Shown here piece after piece: positions 15,385 to 23,811 of a stretch of 64,000 nt of DNA (within the stretch, counting starts at the first letter, position 1; each line of letters opens with the position of its first letter). Below the pieces are notes generated by a model. That model had not been told where the DNA came from. It saw only the letters and a program-made list of their open reading frames with translations, and made no database searches. The DNA is from Micrococcus endophyticus (lineage in GTDB: Bacteria; Actinomycetota; Actinomycetes; Actinomycetales; Micrococcaceae): contig NZ_JACHMW010000001.1 in assembly GCF_014205115.1 (NCBI RefSeq), positions 2,294,001 through 2,358,000 on the forward strand, given 5' to 3'. Both the position numbers and the translations under genes were made by a program.

Positions 15385-17963
15385 GGTACACGCTGAAGGA
15401 CTACCAGGCTGAAGCGGTGCACGAGGCCCTGCGCCGGTTGGAGCAGGCACGTGACACCTTCCAGCGATACGGCTCCCTGTCGCAGTTCTCCCTCGCGGCG
15501 ACGACGGGTGCGGGCAAGACCGTGATGGCGGCGGCGATCATCGAGGCGCTGTTCTTCGGCTCGGACGAGTTCGACTTTCCAGCAGACCCCGGCGCAACGG
15601 TGCTGTGGTTCTCCGACGACCCGTCCCTCAACGAGCAGTCGCGGGCACGGATTCAGGCGGCGGCAAGCGAGTTGGACTCACGGCTGCGGGTCATCGAGAA
15701 CACGTTCTCGGAGACCGCCTTCGCCCCGGGGATGGTCTACTTCCTGAACGCTCAGAAGTTGTCCAAGAATGCTCGTCTGGTGCGCGGAGCGACCCCCGAC
15801 AATCCGAACGAGCCCCGTCTGTTCCAGCCGACGCCGGACATGGTGCAGCAGACGATCTATGACGTGATCCGCAACACCGTCGAGGCAGAGGGACGCACGC
15901 TGTACTTCGTGCTCGATGAGGCACACCGGGGCATGAAGAGCGGCAAGGACCGCGACAGCATCGTGCTGCGCCTGATCAACGGTGGCTCGGGCGCTCCGGC
16001 CATGCCGGTGGTCTTCGGCATCTCGGCCACGGTGGATCGCTTCACGCAGGCGATGAAGAAGGTCACGAACCGCACGGCTCTGCCCCCGGTCGAGGTCGAC
16101 TCCGCACTGGTGCAGGCGTCCGGTCTGCTGAAGGACGACATCGTGTTGACGATCCCGACCGAGGAGGGGAACTTCGACACCACGCTGCTGCGACGGGCGG
16201 TGCAGCGGGTCAAGGACTCGACCGCTGCCTGGGCTGCCTACGCCGCCGAGCAGGAGGAGACCGACCCAGTGGTGCCGCTCCTGGTGGTGCAGGTGGCTGA
16301 CAAGCCCACAGAGGCCGATCTGGCGCGCGTGCTGGATGTGGTCTATGACGAGTGGCCCGACCTTCCGCTGGAGGCTGTCGCCCACGTCTTCGGCACCCAC
16401 ACCGATCTGCTGGTCGGGCAGCAGCCCGTGCCCTACATCGCCCCGCAGCGCGTGCAGGACGCCAAGCACATCCGAGTGCTGCTCGCCATGGAGGCCATCT
16501 CGACCGGGTGGGACTGCCCCCGGGCCGAGGTGCTGGTCTCTTTCCGGACGCGCAACGACTCGACATACGTCCATCAGTTGCTCGGTCGGATGATGCGCAC
16601 CCCGCTCGCGCGGCGCATCCCGGGCAACGAGGTGCTCAACTCGGTGGACTGCCTGCTGCCGCACTTCGACCGCAAGACCTCCACGGCCATCGCCCAGATG
16701 CTGATGAAGGGCAAGACTGCGGTCGATGACTCAGACCAGGGCGAGGGCGACGAGGAGACCCAGAAGGCCCGCAGGGTGCTCTTCGACCCGGTGCGGCTGG
16801 AGCCCAACCCCGAGGTGCCGCAGGAGGTCTGGGACCTGCTGGAGCAGATTCCCTCGGTGACGATCCCGAAGAAGAACGTCAAGCCCATCCGCAGGCTCGA
16901 CGCCCTGGCCACGGCGCTGTCCAAGGACGGGTTGATCGACGGCGCAGTAGCGAAGGCCCAGAGCCACCTCTGCGCGGTCCTGGATGGTCGGGCCGTTCAG
17001 TACAAGACCAAGGTCGATCAGGCCCGGGCAGACGTGCTCACGATGACCGGCGAGGAAGCCCGGGGACGGGTGGGCAAGGAGGGCTTCTCCTACAAGTCCT
17101 TCGAGGTCAGCGCAGACCCGCGCGCCATCGAGGATTCCTACCAGCACGCCGCCCGCCTGCTCACCAAGAGCCTCGCAGCAGCCTACGTCGACCACCTGGT
17201 GGGACCGGAGGAAGACGTGGACCTGCTGGAGGCCAACATCATCGTCGCTGCCCTCGGGTGGGTGCCCGAGATCGTGGCCGACGTGGAGCAGGAGGCCGAC
17301 GAACTCGCCCGCGACTGGCTCACCCAAACCCGCGTGGCCCGCAAGGGCCTCAGCGACGAGCGGCAGGCCGAGTACGACCGCTTGGAAGGCATGTCCACCC
17401 AGCCCGAACGCATCTCCCTCACTGCTCCCAAGGTGGCGCAGGCCGACCGCAAGGCCCGCGAGAAGGACGGTACCGAGCATGACCTGCCCGTGCGTCGCCT
17501 ACACCTGACCTCAGCCGAGGACGGGACCGTACCCATCGACCTCAATGAGTGGGAGCGCAAGGTCCTCGACTCCGAGAGCAAGCAGCCCGGCTTCAAGGCT
17601 TGGTACCGCAACCCCTCCCGAGCCACCAAGGAGTCCCTGGCCGTGGCCTACAAGGACGGCGGTGGTGACTGGATGGCTTTGAGGCCGGACTTTGTGTTCT
17701 TCAGCTCCCAGCACGACGCCCAGGTCGTGGTGGACCTGGTGGACCCCCACGGCCACCACCTGGCCGACGCCATGCCCAAGTTGCGCGGCCTGGCCGACTT
17801 CGCTGAGCAGTACGGCCACGAGTTCCGCCGCATCGAGTCGGTTGCCGAGACGGGGGGAGTGCTGAGGGTCCTCGACCTGACCAAGCACCACGTGCGGCAG
17901 GCGGTGCGGGACGGCCAGGACGCCAAGGCTCTTTACGAGTCCGGCGTCGCAAGGGACTACTGA
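15381..17963 (+). CDS. res: Type III-like restriction subunit / DEAH helicase (Res)
   Basis: An 860-residue superfamily 2 helicase. Walker A is ATTGAGKT at 40-47, the Walker B box is DEAH at 179-182, motif III is GISAT at 213-217, and HQLLGRMMR at 398-406 is motif VI. This is the order of type III Res subunits, which translocate on DNA and cut when paired with Mod. The usual C-terminal PD-(D/E)xK nuclease is not clear: RPDF occurs at 768-771, but the strand after it reads VVVDLVDPHG with no E/D-x-K. It may be degenerate, or the protein may act as helicase only. It overlaps mod by four bases and is one base from the Pycsar effector gene. Confidence 0.85.
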   Translation: MRYTLKDYQAEAVHEALRRLEQARDTFQRYGSLSQFSLAATTGAGKTVMAAAIIEALFFGSDEFDFPADPGATVLWFSDDPSLNEQSRARIQAAASELDSRLRVIENTFSETAFAPGMVYFLNAQKLSKNARLVRGATPDNPNEPRLFQPTPDMVQQTIYDVIRNTVEAEGRTLYFVLDEAHRGMKSGKDRDSIVLRLINGGSGAPAMPVVFGISATVDRFTQAMKKVTNRTALPPVEVDSALVQASGLLKDDIVLTIPTEEGNFDTTLLRRAVQRVKDSTAAWAAYAAEQEETDPVVPLLVVQVADKPTEADLARVLDVVYDEWPDLPLEAVAHVFGTHTDLLVGQQPVPYIAPQRVQDAKHIRVLLAMEAISTGWDCPRAEVLVSFRTRNDSTYVHQLLGRMMRTPLARRIPGNEVLNSVDCLLPHFDRKTSTAIAQMLMKGKTAVDDSDQGEGDEETQKARRVLFDPVRLEPNPEVPQEVWDLLEQIPSVTIPKKNVKPIRRLDALATALSKDGLIDGAVAKAQSHLCAVLDGRAVQYKTKVDQARADVLTMTGEEARGRVGKEGFSYKSFEVSADPRAIEDSYQHAARLLTKSLAAAYVDHLVGPEEDVDLLEANIIVAALGWVPEIVADVEQEADELARDWLTQTRVARKGLSDERQAEYDRLEGMSTQPERISLTAPKVAQADRKAREKDGTEHDLPVRRLHLTSAEDGTVPIDLNEWERKVLDSESKQPGFKAWYRNPSRATKESLAVAYKDGGGDWMALRPDFVFFSSQHDAQVVVDLVDPHGHHLADAMPKLRGLADFAEQYGHEFRRIESVAETGGVLRVLDLTKHHVRQAVRDGQDAKALYESGVARDY

Positions 17964-17964
17964 C

Positions 17965-18558
17965 ATGGCCCTCCTCGACTGGCTCCGGCGCACGTGGACC
18001 TCACCAGGAACCGTGAGCACCCCGCCCTCTCCACCCCACGGTGAACCCGATGAGACCATGGTCTCCGACGCATGGACAGTTCTCTCGAATGTCAACGAAT
18101 GGGTGAAGCACGCGGAGACCAAACTCGGCGTCGTGTTGGCCTTCCTCGGTGTACTCGCGGCGGGGCTCATTACCCTGGCCATCGAGGTAGGTCGGCCCTC
18201 ACTCGTTATGGCGATCTTGGAATGGATCGCTGGAGGGTTGCTGCTTTTGGGCATGGGGTGCGCTTCGAAGGGCCTCCTGCCGCAGTTCGTCCATGAGTCC
18301 GACGAGACCAAGATGAACCCTCTCTACTACGGTGACGTACGTCGTCACTTCGCGGCCGAGCCGGCGAAGTATGCCGCGCATTTGAGGTCGGCTCTTTCGG
18401 GTCCACAGGTGATGACCGATCACGTGGCACATCAGATCGTGGCGAACTCCAAGGTGGCGGTGCGCAAGTACACGTGGGCTAACCGAGCTATCCTCATCGG
18501 CTACCTCTCCTTGTTGACAACGGGGGCGCTTGTGCTCGGGCTCGTCCTGGGCTGGTAG
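17965..18558 (+). CDS. pycTM: Pycsar transmembrane effector (PycTM-like, DUF5706)
   Basis: A 197-residue membrane protein. Residues 35-60 (DAWTVLSNVNEWVKHAETKLGVVLAF) match the opening of the Pycsar effector family, in which this segment leads into the membrane. Hydrophobic segments are at about 54-73, 79-98 and 174-195; between them MNPLYYGDVRRHF (117-129) is another family segment. In characterised systems this effector opens or disrupts the inner membrane when cCMP or cUMP rises during phage infection. Here that is inferred from similarity and from the cyclase gene next to it. ATG 17965 is one base after the res stop; an internal ATG at 18058 would remove a 31-residue proline-rich tail. 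Confidence 0.8.
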   Translation: MALLDWLRRTWTSPGTVSTPPSPPHGEPDETMVSDAWTVLSNVNEWVKHAETKLGVVLAFLGVLAAGLITLAIEVGRPSLVMAILEWIAGGLLLLGMGCASKGLLPQFVHESDETKMNPLYYGDVRRHFAAEPAKYAAHLRSALSGPQVMTDHVAHQIVANSKVAVRKYTWANRAILIGYLSLLTTGALVLGLVLGW

Positions 18559-18582
18559 CCCAAGAGTGTCCGGGTGGCTCCG

Positions 18583-18588
18583 TAGCCT
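18583..18588 (+). promoter_or_regulatory. -10 element for leaderless pycC transcript
   Basis: TAGCCT lies seven bases before the ATG at 18596, the same spacing as at many other genes in the window. No clear -35 box. It suggests that the cyclase can be transcribed apart from the mod-res-pycTM message. Confidence 0.35.
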
Positions 18589-18595
18589 GGGTCCC

Positions 18596-19519
18596 ATGAG
18601 TGATAAACCGGCATTTCTGACCTCCCTCCTCGATGATCTAGGCGAGGAGGTGAACACCGTGCTGAACAACTCCGACATCCCAGTGGTGGACAAGGACGGC
18701 ACATTCGACGCCAAGGACATCCCCTCGTCATCTAGCACCACCTGGATCAAATTGCCAGAAGTCGTGGCTGTGGTCTGCGACCTGAAGGGGTCCACCCACC
18801 TCGGGACAGGGAAGCATGACAAGTCGACTGCCCGCATCTATAAGGCCAGCGTCGAGGGCGCTGTGCGCATTTTCCACGAGTTCGACGCGAACTTCATCGA
18901 CATACAAGGAGACGGCGGCTTCGGCCTGTTTTGGGGCGACAAGGCTTACGAGCGAGCCCTATGTGCAGGGGTCACTATCAAGACGTTCAGCGAGGACCTC
19001 GTGGCGCAGCTGGAGAAGCGGTGGCCAGATGCGCCGGAGACGGGATACAAGGTGGGCATCCACGCCGCGCGCACATTGGTCAAGCGCATCGGCACCCGGC
19101 GTGTGGTCTCGGAGCAAGAAGCTGTCTGGGCAGGCAGGCCAGTCAACTACGCGGCCAAGTGCGCGCAGGCCGCAGAACGCCACCAGATGGTCGTGACGCA
19201 GCAGGTGTGGGACAAGTTCAAGAAGAACGACTACATCGCCTTCAGCTGCGACTGCAAGAACGGGCCGTCAGCAAACCTGTGGATGGACATCACCGTTGAG
19301 CGGCTGCCCGAAAACGATCAGGCTGGCGTTGTCCTGGGCTCAGGATGGTGTGGAAAGTGCGGCCCAATGTTCTGTGACGCGATCATGGCGGGTGAGACGA
19401 AGAGAGAGATCCCCATCAACATCCGCAACACAATTTCCCGCATGGCGATGGAGAAGGCGTTGGAAGCCAAGCGTGGCAGAGACCGCATGCGCAAAGCCCA
19501 AAGTGCCTTCCGGCGGTAG
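18596..19519 (+). CDS. pycC: Pycsar-type nucleotidyl cyclase (class III cyclase fold)
   Basis: A 307-residue protein. Residues 55-210 form a class III cyclase domain: VVAVVCDLKGSTHLG with metal-binding Asp62, IDIQGDGGFGLFWG with the second metal-binding Asp106, and VWAGRPVNYAAKCAQAA, which corresponds to the VN-x-A-A-R motif but with lysine in place of arginine, as in the Pycsar branch. Next to a PycTM effector it should make cCMP or cUMP on phage sensing; the base cannot be decided from sequence. The C-terminus (214-260) carries cysteines in FSCDC and WCGKCGPMFC, a possible zinc site and sensor. The ATG at 18596 was chosen; the frame stays open upstream into pycTM. Confidence 0.8.
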   Translation: MSDKPAFLTSLLDDLGEEVNTVLNNSDIPVVDKDGTFDAKDIPSSSSTTWIKLPEVVAVVCDLKGSTHLGTGKHDKSTARIYKASVEGAVRIFHEFDANFIDIQGDGGFGLFWGDKAYERALCAGVTIKTFSEDLVAQLEKRWPDAPETGYKVGIHAARTLVKRIGTRRVVSEQEAVWAGRPVNYAAKCAQAAERHQMVVTQQVWDKFKKNDYIAFSCDCKNGPSANLWMDITVERLPENDQAGVVLGSGWCGKCGPMFCDAIMAGETKREIPINIRNTISRMAMEKALEAKRGRDRMRKAQSAFRR

Positions 19520-19741
19520 CGATTGGCGGGCGCCGACACCCCTTCCATAGTGCGGGCGTATCGGGCGAAATCGACCACCTCGCGGGACGCCCTCGTACCC
19601 GCCCACGTAGTGTTCCCGGTGAGACCGGGGGTGCCGCCCTCGCACGGTCGGTCTTTCTCGTGGAGATCTTCCCGGTCGCCTATCTGTCCTGAGCGTCGAC
19701 GCGTCAGCCGCGTCGGAGGGGCGGCGGCGCACCCACCCCCG

Positions 19742-20794
19742 TCAGCTCTCCGCCTGCCCCTGACGCCAGTACCCCATGAAGGAGACGTGCGCCTTGGGGA
19801 CGCCGCCGGCGCCCACGCTCAGCCGCCGCAGGGCGCGCACCATCGCGGACTCCCCGGCGAGGAACACGTAGGCCTCGGGCCGTTCGTCCTCGGCGAGGGC
19901 GGCCACGGTCCACTCGCGGTCCGCGGATTCGGCGGGCGGGGCGACGGGCCCGCCGGCGTCGTCGGGGTCCACGCCCAGCAGTGCGGCGAGGCGGGCGTGC
20001 GCCCAGGATCCCGACGGCGCCCCCGGCGCCCGGCGGCCCACGTGCAGGCGGACGCGGCCCCGGTCCGCCAGCTCGGTGACCTGCCGCCAGTCCCACGGCT
20101 CGGGGACGGCGAGGCGCTCGGCGATCAGGTCGGCGACCTGCCCGTCGTGGGGCAGCTCGAGCACGAGGTCCGCGACGCCGTCGAACCCGCCGAACGGGTC
20201 GGCCAGCTCCTCGGCCACGGAGACGAGCGCGGGCACGGCGGTCTCGTCGCCCACGGCGAGCACCCGCCGCGCGCCGGTCTGCCGCCAGGCGGACCACGCC
20301 GGGGCCTTGGCGCTCGGCACGAGGACGTTCACGGCGTCCCCGGCCTGCACGGCGCGCGCCCAGCGCAGGCCCGGCCCCTGGTGCGGGTCCGCGGGATCGT
20401 CGGCGTCGCCGTGCAGCACCACGTCCACGGTCAGGGACGGCACCGGCCGGCCGTCCAGCCGCACCGGCCCCGCCGACCGCACCGTATAGGTGCGCATCCA
20501 GCCGCGCTCGGCCTCGGGGATCGCCAGGAAGCCGGCGCGGAACCCCGCGGACAGGTCCGGGTCGGCGGAGACCCCGCCCGGCGGCGGGATCAGCACCTTC
20601 ACGTACGCATCCCGGCGCGGCCGCGAGCCCCGGTACAGGGCGTGCAGGTCCGCCGTGCCGGGCGGCAGCAGCCCCATGAGGTCCGGGCTGGCCCGCTCCA
20701 GATCCGGCCCGGCCAGCACGATCCGCCGGAAGCCGCGGCACGGCTGCTCCACGGACACCACGCGCGTGTGCGCCACGAACATGCCCTCGCTCAT
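19742..20794 (-). CDS. Siderophore-interacting FAD protein (SIP/ViuB family)
   Basis: A 350-residue cytoplasmic flavoprotein that releases iron from imported ferric siderophores by reduction. The FAD domain has the RTYTVRSAG motif (R-x-Y-T) near residue 110; the C-terminal SIP domain has LAVGDETAVPALVSVAEEL and ends AYVFLAGESAMVRALRR and HVSFMGYWRQGQAE, the family's C-terminal tryptophan-arginine signature. It is longer than many homologues (about 280-300) because of inserts around 75 and 280-310. The ATG 20794 overlaps the stop of the upstream ATPase gene, making it the last gene of the uptake operon. Confidence 0.92.
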   Translation of the reverse strand: MSEGMFVAHTRVVSVEQPCRGFRRIVLAGPDLERASPDLMGLLPPGTADLHALYRGSRPRRDAYVKVLIPPPGGVSADPDLSAGFRAGFLAIPEAERGWMRTYTVRSAGPVRLDGRPVPSLTVDVVLHGDADDPADPHQGPGLRWARAVQAGDAVNVLVPSAKAPAWSAWRQTGARRVLAVGDETAVPALVSVAEELADPFGGFDGVADLVLELPHDGQVADLIAERLAVPEPWDWRQVTELADRGRVRLHVGRRAPGAPSGSWAHARLAALLGVDPDDAGGPVAPPAESADREWTVAALAEDERPEAYVFLAGESAMVRALRRLSVGAGGVPKAHVSFMGYWRQGQAES

Positions 20795-21711
20795 CGGGTC
20801 TCCTGGGTCGTCGGGGAGGGGTGGGAGGCGCCGCGGTCCGCCGCGCCCCGCGGGAGCACCACGGGGTGCCCGAGCAGCGGGTCCGGCCGAACGTCCGCGT
20901 CGAGGTCGAACACCTCGGCGAGCACGGCGGGGGTCAGCACCTCGGCGGGCGTGCCGGCGGCCGCCACCCGCCCGTCCCGCAGCGCGACGAGCCGGTCCGC
21001 CACCCGCGCGGCGAGGCTCAGCTCGTGGAGCACGGCCACCACCGTCACGGGCTCCTCGTCCCCGTCCGGGCGGGTGAGCCCGCGCACCAGGTCCAACACC
21101 TCCACCTGGTGGGCCAGGTCCAGGTAGCTGGTGGGCTCGTCCAGCAGCAGCACGGGGGTGCGCTGCGCGAGCACGAGCGCCAGCCACGCGCGCTGGCGCT
21201 GGCCGCCGGAGAGCTCGGCCACCTCGCGGTCGGCGAGCTCCTCGAGGTCCGTGTGCCGCAGCGCCCGGGCGACCGCCGCGTCGTCGTCGGCCCCGGCCGC
21301 GCCGAACAGCCCGCGGTGCGGGTGCCGGCCCCGCTGGACGAGCTGGGCCACGGTCATGCCCTCGGGGGCCACGGGGTGCTGGGGGAGCAGGGCCACCGTG
21401 CGGGCGTACTCCCGCGCGGAGTAGGCGCCCAGGTCCCGGCCGAGCACCTCGGCGGACCCGCCGCGCAGGGGCAGCTGCCGGGTGAGGCCGCGCAGCAGGG
21501 TCGACTTGCCGCAGCCGTTCGCCCCGATCAGCGCGGTCACGCGGCCGGCGGGCACGTCGAGGTCCACGGGCCCCACCGTGTCCGGGGTGTCCGGGCGGCC
21601 GTAGCCGAGCCGGACGCCGCGCAGGCGCAGGGCCGGATCCGGGGCGGGGCCCGTGGCCGGGTCCGCCCCGGGGCGCTCTGCGGGCGCCGCGGCGGGATGC
21701 GGGGGAGTCAT
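20791..21711 (-). CDS. Iron-siderophore ABC transporter ATPase (FepC/FhuC type)
   Basis: A 306-residue ATPase. Walker A is GANGCGKST, the Q-loop is LLPQHP, the signature is LSGGQRQRAWLALVLAQ, Walker B is VLLLDEPTSYLDLAHQ, and the H-loop VAVLHELSLAARVADR follows. The YLDLAHQ run after Walker B is typical of FecE/FhuC-like ATPases. The first 25 residues and last 25 residues are alanine/proline-rich extensions. It powers the two FecCD-type permeases encoded directly upstream; the gap is one base. Confidence 0.93.
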   Translation of the reverse strand: MTPPHPAAAPAERPGADPATGPAPDPALRLRGVRLGYGRPDTPDTVGPVDLDVPAGRVTALIGANGCGKSTLLRGLTRQLPLRGGSAEVLGRDLGAYSAREYARTVALLPQHPVAPEGMTVAQLVQRGRHPHRGLFGAAGADDDAAVARALRHTDLEELADREVAELSGGQRQRAWLALVLAQRTPVLLLDEPTSYLDLAHQVEVLDLVRGLTRPDGDEEPVTVVAVLHELSLAARVADRLVALRDGRVAAAGTPAEVLTPAVLAEVFDLDADVRPDPLLGHPVVLPRGAADRGASHPSPTTQETR

Positions 21712-21712
21712 T

Positions 21713-22789
21713 TCAGGCCGTCCTCTCGCCGCGCCGGCCGGCGCGGATCAGCAGGGTCATCATGAGCGGGGCGCCGGCGGCCCCGGTGAGCACGCCCGTG
21801 GGCAGGCGGGTGCCGTCGGCGAGCAGGGCCACGGCCTCCGCCGCGAGCAGGTCCGCCGCGAGCACGAGCACCGCGCCGGCCAGGGCCGCCGCCGCCAGGG
21901 AGGGCCGTCCTCCGGCCAGGCCGCGGGCCAGCGGGGTGGCCAGCAGCGCCACGAAGGCCAGCGGCCCGACGGCGGCCGTGGCGGCCGCCGCGAGCACCGC
22001 GCCCAGCAGCAGGGCGGCGGGGCGCGTGCGCCGCGGCCGCGCGCCAAGGGCGTGGGCGAGGTCCTCGCCCGTGTCCGCGGGCTCGAGCCGCCCGTGCAGC
22101 CAGGCAGCGAGCGGCAGGGCGAGGGCCACGGCGGCGGCCAGCAGTCCGATCCGCCCCCACGTGACGCCCGTCAGCGAGCCGGACACCCAGAGGGCGGCGG
22201 CCTGGAGGTCGTGCTCGGCGAGGGTCACCATGGTCCCCGCCACCACGGCCTGGGCGCCCGCGGCGACGGCGATGCCCGCCACCACGAACCGCTCCCCGCC
22301 CGTGCCCCGCGCGGCCAGGAGCACGGCGAGGGCCGCGATCAGGCCGCCGGCCAGGGCGGCGGCCGCGCGCGCCGCGTCCGTGGTGCCGCCCGTGCCGGTG
22401 GCGGCGGCCTGCCAGAGCACCGCGCCGGCGGCCGCCCCGGAGGTCACGCCGAGGACGTCCGGGGAGGCCAGCGGATTGCCCAGGCCCCGCCGGTAGAGGG
22501 CCCCGGCCGCCCCCAGCGCCGCCCCGGCCAGCACGGCCGCCGCGGCGCGGGGCAGCTTCTCCTCCGTCACGATGAAAGAGGCGCCCGGGATCGTGGTCCC
22601 GGTCAGGATCCGCACGAGGTCCGGGACGGCCACCATGTACGCGCCCCACGTGAGGCGCAGCAGCACGAGGGCCAGCACCGCCGCCGTGAGGACGGCCAGG
22701 GCGGTGCCGACGCGTCGGGCGTCGCGGCGCCGGGCAGCGCGCACGCGCGCCACGGCGTGCTCGAAGGTCGCGCTCCCGCGGCCGCTCAT
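21713..22789 (-). CDS. FecCD-family siderophore permease (second subunit)
   Basis: A 358-residue membrane protein with nine to ten hydrophobic segments. LPRAAAAVLAGAALGAAGALYRRGLGNPLASPDVLGVTSGAA is the FecCD signature (the R-x-x-x-A...GNPLA-x-P-x-x-LG run); ALWVSGSLTGVTWG and VGPLAFVALLATPLAR are the other family segments, the latter being where the ATPase docks. It pairs with the upstream FecCD permease as a heterodimer. The ATG 22789 overlaps that gene's stop by four bases. Confidence 0.92.
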   Translation of the reverse strand: MSGRGSATFEHAVARVRAARRRDARRVGTALAVLTAAVLALVLLRLTWGAYMVAVPDLVRILTGTTIPGASFIVTEEKLPRAAAAVLAGAALGAAGALYRRGLGNPLASPDVLGVTSGAAAGAVLWQAAATGTGGTTDAARAAAALAGGLIAALAVLLAARGTGGERFVVAGIAVAAGAQAVVAGTMVTLAEHDLQAAALWVSGSLTGVTWGRIGLLAAAVALALPLAAWLHGRLEPADTGEDLAHALGARPRRTRPAALLLGAVLAAAATAAVGPLAFVALLATPLARGLAGGRPSLAAAALAGAVLVLAADLLAAEAVALLADGTRLPTGVLTGAAGAPLMMTLLIRAGRRGERTA

Positions 22790-23808
22790 GCCGCCACCCC
22801 CCGGCGGCGCAGGAGGGCGAGGAGCACGGGGACGCCGAGCACCGCCGTCGTGACGCCGAGGTGGACCTCGGCCGGCGCGATCACCAGGCGGCCGAGCGTG
22901 TCCGCCACGAGGACCAGGACCGCGCCCCACAGGGCGCAGGCGAGCACGAGGGTGCGCGCGTCCGGCGGGCGCAGCCGACGCACCGCGTGCGGGATCACGA
23001 GCCCGAGGAAGCCCACGGTGCCGGCCAGCGCCACGGCCGCGGCGGTGAGCACGACCGCGGCGGCCAGCAGCAGCGCCCGCACGCGCTCGGGCCGGGCCCC
23101 CAGGCCGTGGGCCAGGTCCGTGCCCAGGGCGAGGGCGTCCATGCCGGGGCCGAGCACCACGACGGCGGCCACCGCGGCCAGCACCACCGGGGCCAGCCAC
23201 AGGGCGTCGCCGAGGTCCGCCCGGGCCACGGAGCCCACGGTCCACAGCCGCAGGCGGTCCCGCACGGCCGGGTGCAGGACCACGAGGGCGGAGGTGACCG
23301 CCGTCGCCCCGGCGGTGGTGGCAGCCCCGGCCAGCACGAGCGAGAGCGGCGACGGCGGACCGGGCAGGCCGCTCACGCGCGCGGCCCCCGCCGCCACCGC
23401 GGTGACGAGCGCCGCCGCGGCGAGGGTGCCGAGGATCGCGAGGGCCATGACGGCCGGCAGCGAGCCGGCCACCCCGAGGGCGATCCCCAGTGCGAACGCC
23501 AGCACGGCGCCCGCCGTGAGGCCGAGCAGCCCCGGGTCGCCGAGGGGGTTGCGGGTGGCGCCCTGCAGCGCCGCGCCGGCCACGGCCAGCCCGGCCCCCA
23601 CGAGGATCGCCGCGAGGGTGCGCGGCACCCGCGAGAGCACCGCCGCCCCGTCCATGCCGGTCACGGCGGCGGGCCCGTGGAGGGCGGCCTCGGTGAGGGC
23701 GCGCACGGCCGCGTCCACCGGGACGGGCCGGGCGCCCAGGGCCAGCGAGGCCAGGGCGGCGAGCACGGCCAGGACGGCCGGCGCGATCAGGAGCAGGGCG
23801 CGGGGCAC
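22786..23808 (-). CDS. FecCD-family siderophore permease (first subunit)
   Basis: A 340-residue membrane protein. SRVPRTLAAILVGAGLAVAGAALQGATRNPLGDPGLLGLTAGA is the FecCD signature, LWTVGSVARADLGD the middle segment, and VGFLGLVIPHAVRRL the cytoplasmic ATPase-contact loop. About nine membrane segments. The start is GTG 23808, three bases after the stop of the (frameshifted) binding-protein gene, so the operon remains intact downstream of the frameshift. Confidence 0.92.
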   Translation of the reverse strand: MPRALLLIAPAVLAVLAALASLALGARPVPVDAAVRALTEAALHGPAAVTGMDGAAVLSRVPRTLAAILVGAGLAVAGAALQGATRNPLGDPGLLGLTAGAVLAFALGIALGVAGSLPAVMALAILGTLAAAALVTAVAAGAARVSGLPGPPSPLSLVLAGAATTAGATAVTSALVVLHPAVRDRLRLWTVGSVARADLGDALWLAPVVLAAVAAVVVLGPGMDALALGTDLAHGLGARPERVRALLLAAAVVLTAAAVALAGTVGFLGLVIPHAVRRLRPPDARTLVLACALWGAVLVLVADTLGRLVIAPAEVHLGVTTAVLGVPVLLALLRRRGVAA

Positions 23809-23811
23809 GGG

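Larger units (their letters stand above)
13237..19519 (+). other. Lower-GC defence island: mod-res-pycTM-pycC
   Basis: Four co-directional genes in about 6.3 kb, with overlaps or gaps of 4-base overlap, 1 base and 37 bases. Base composition is visibly lower than the flanks; for example the first 60 bases of the cyclase gene are about 53% G+C. Codons ending in A or T, rare elsewhere, are common. No integrase, tRNA or clear flanking direct repeats were found, so the mode of entry is unknown. The 223 bases upstream (13014-13236) hold a possible -10 TAGGAT at 13182-13187 and no convincing -35; the 222 bases downstream (19520-19741) hold two short hairpins (19615-19629, 19698-19714). Confidence 0.75.

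Noticed and set aside
19615-19714. Short hairpins as attachment-site remnants of the defence island
   Set aside because: CCCGGT-gag-ACCGGG and GACGCG-tcagc-CGCGTC have six-base stems only and no counterpart on the left flank.
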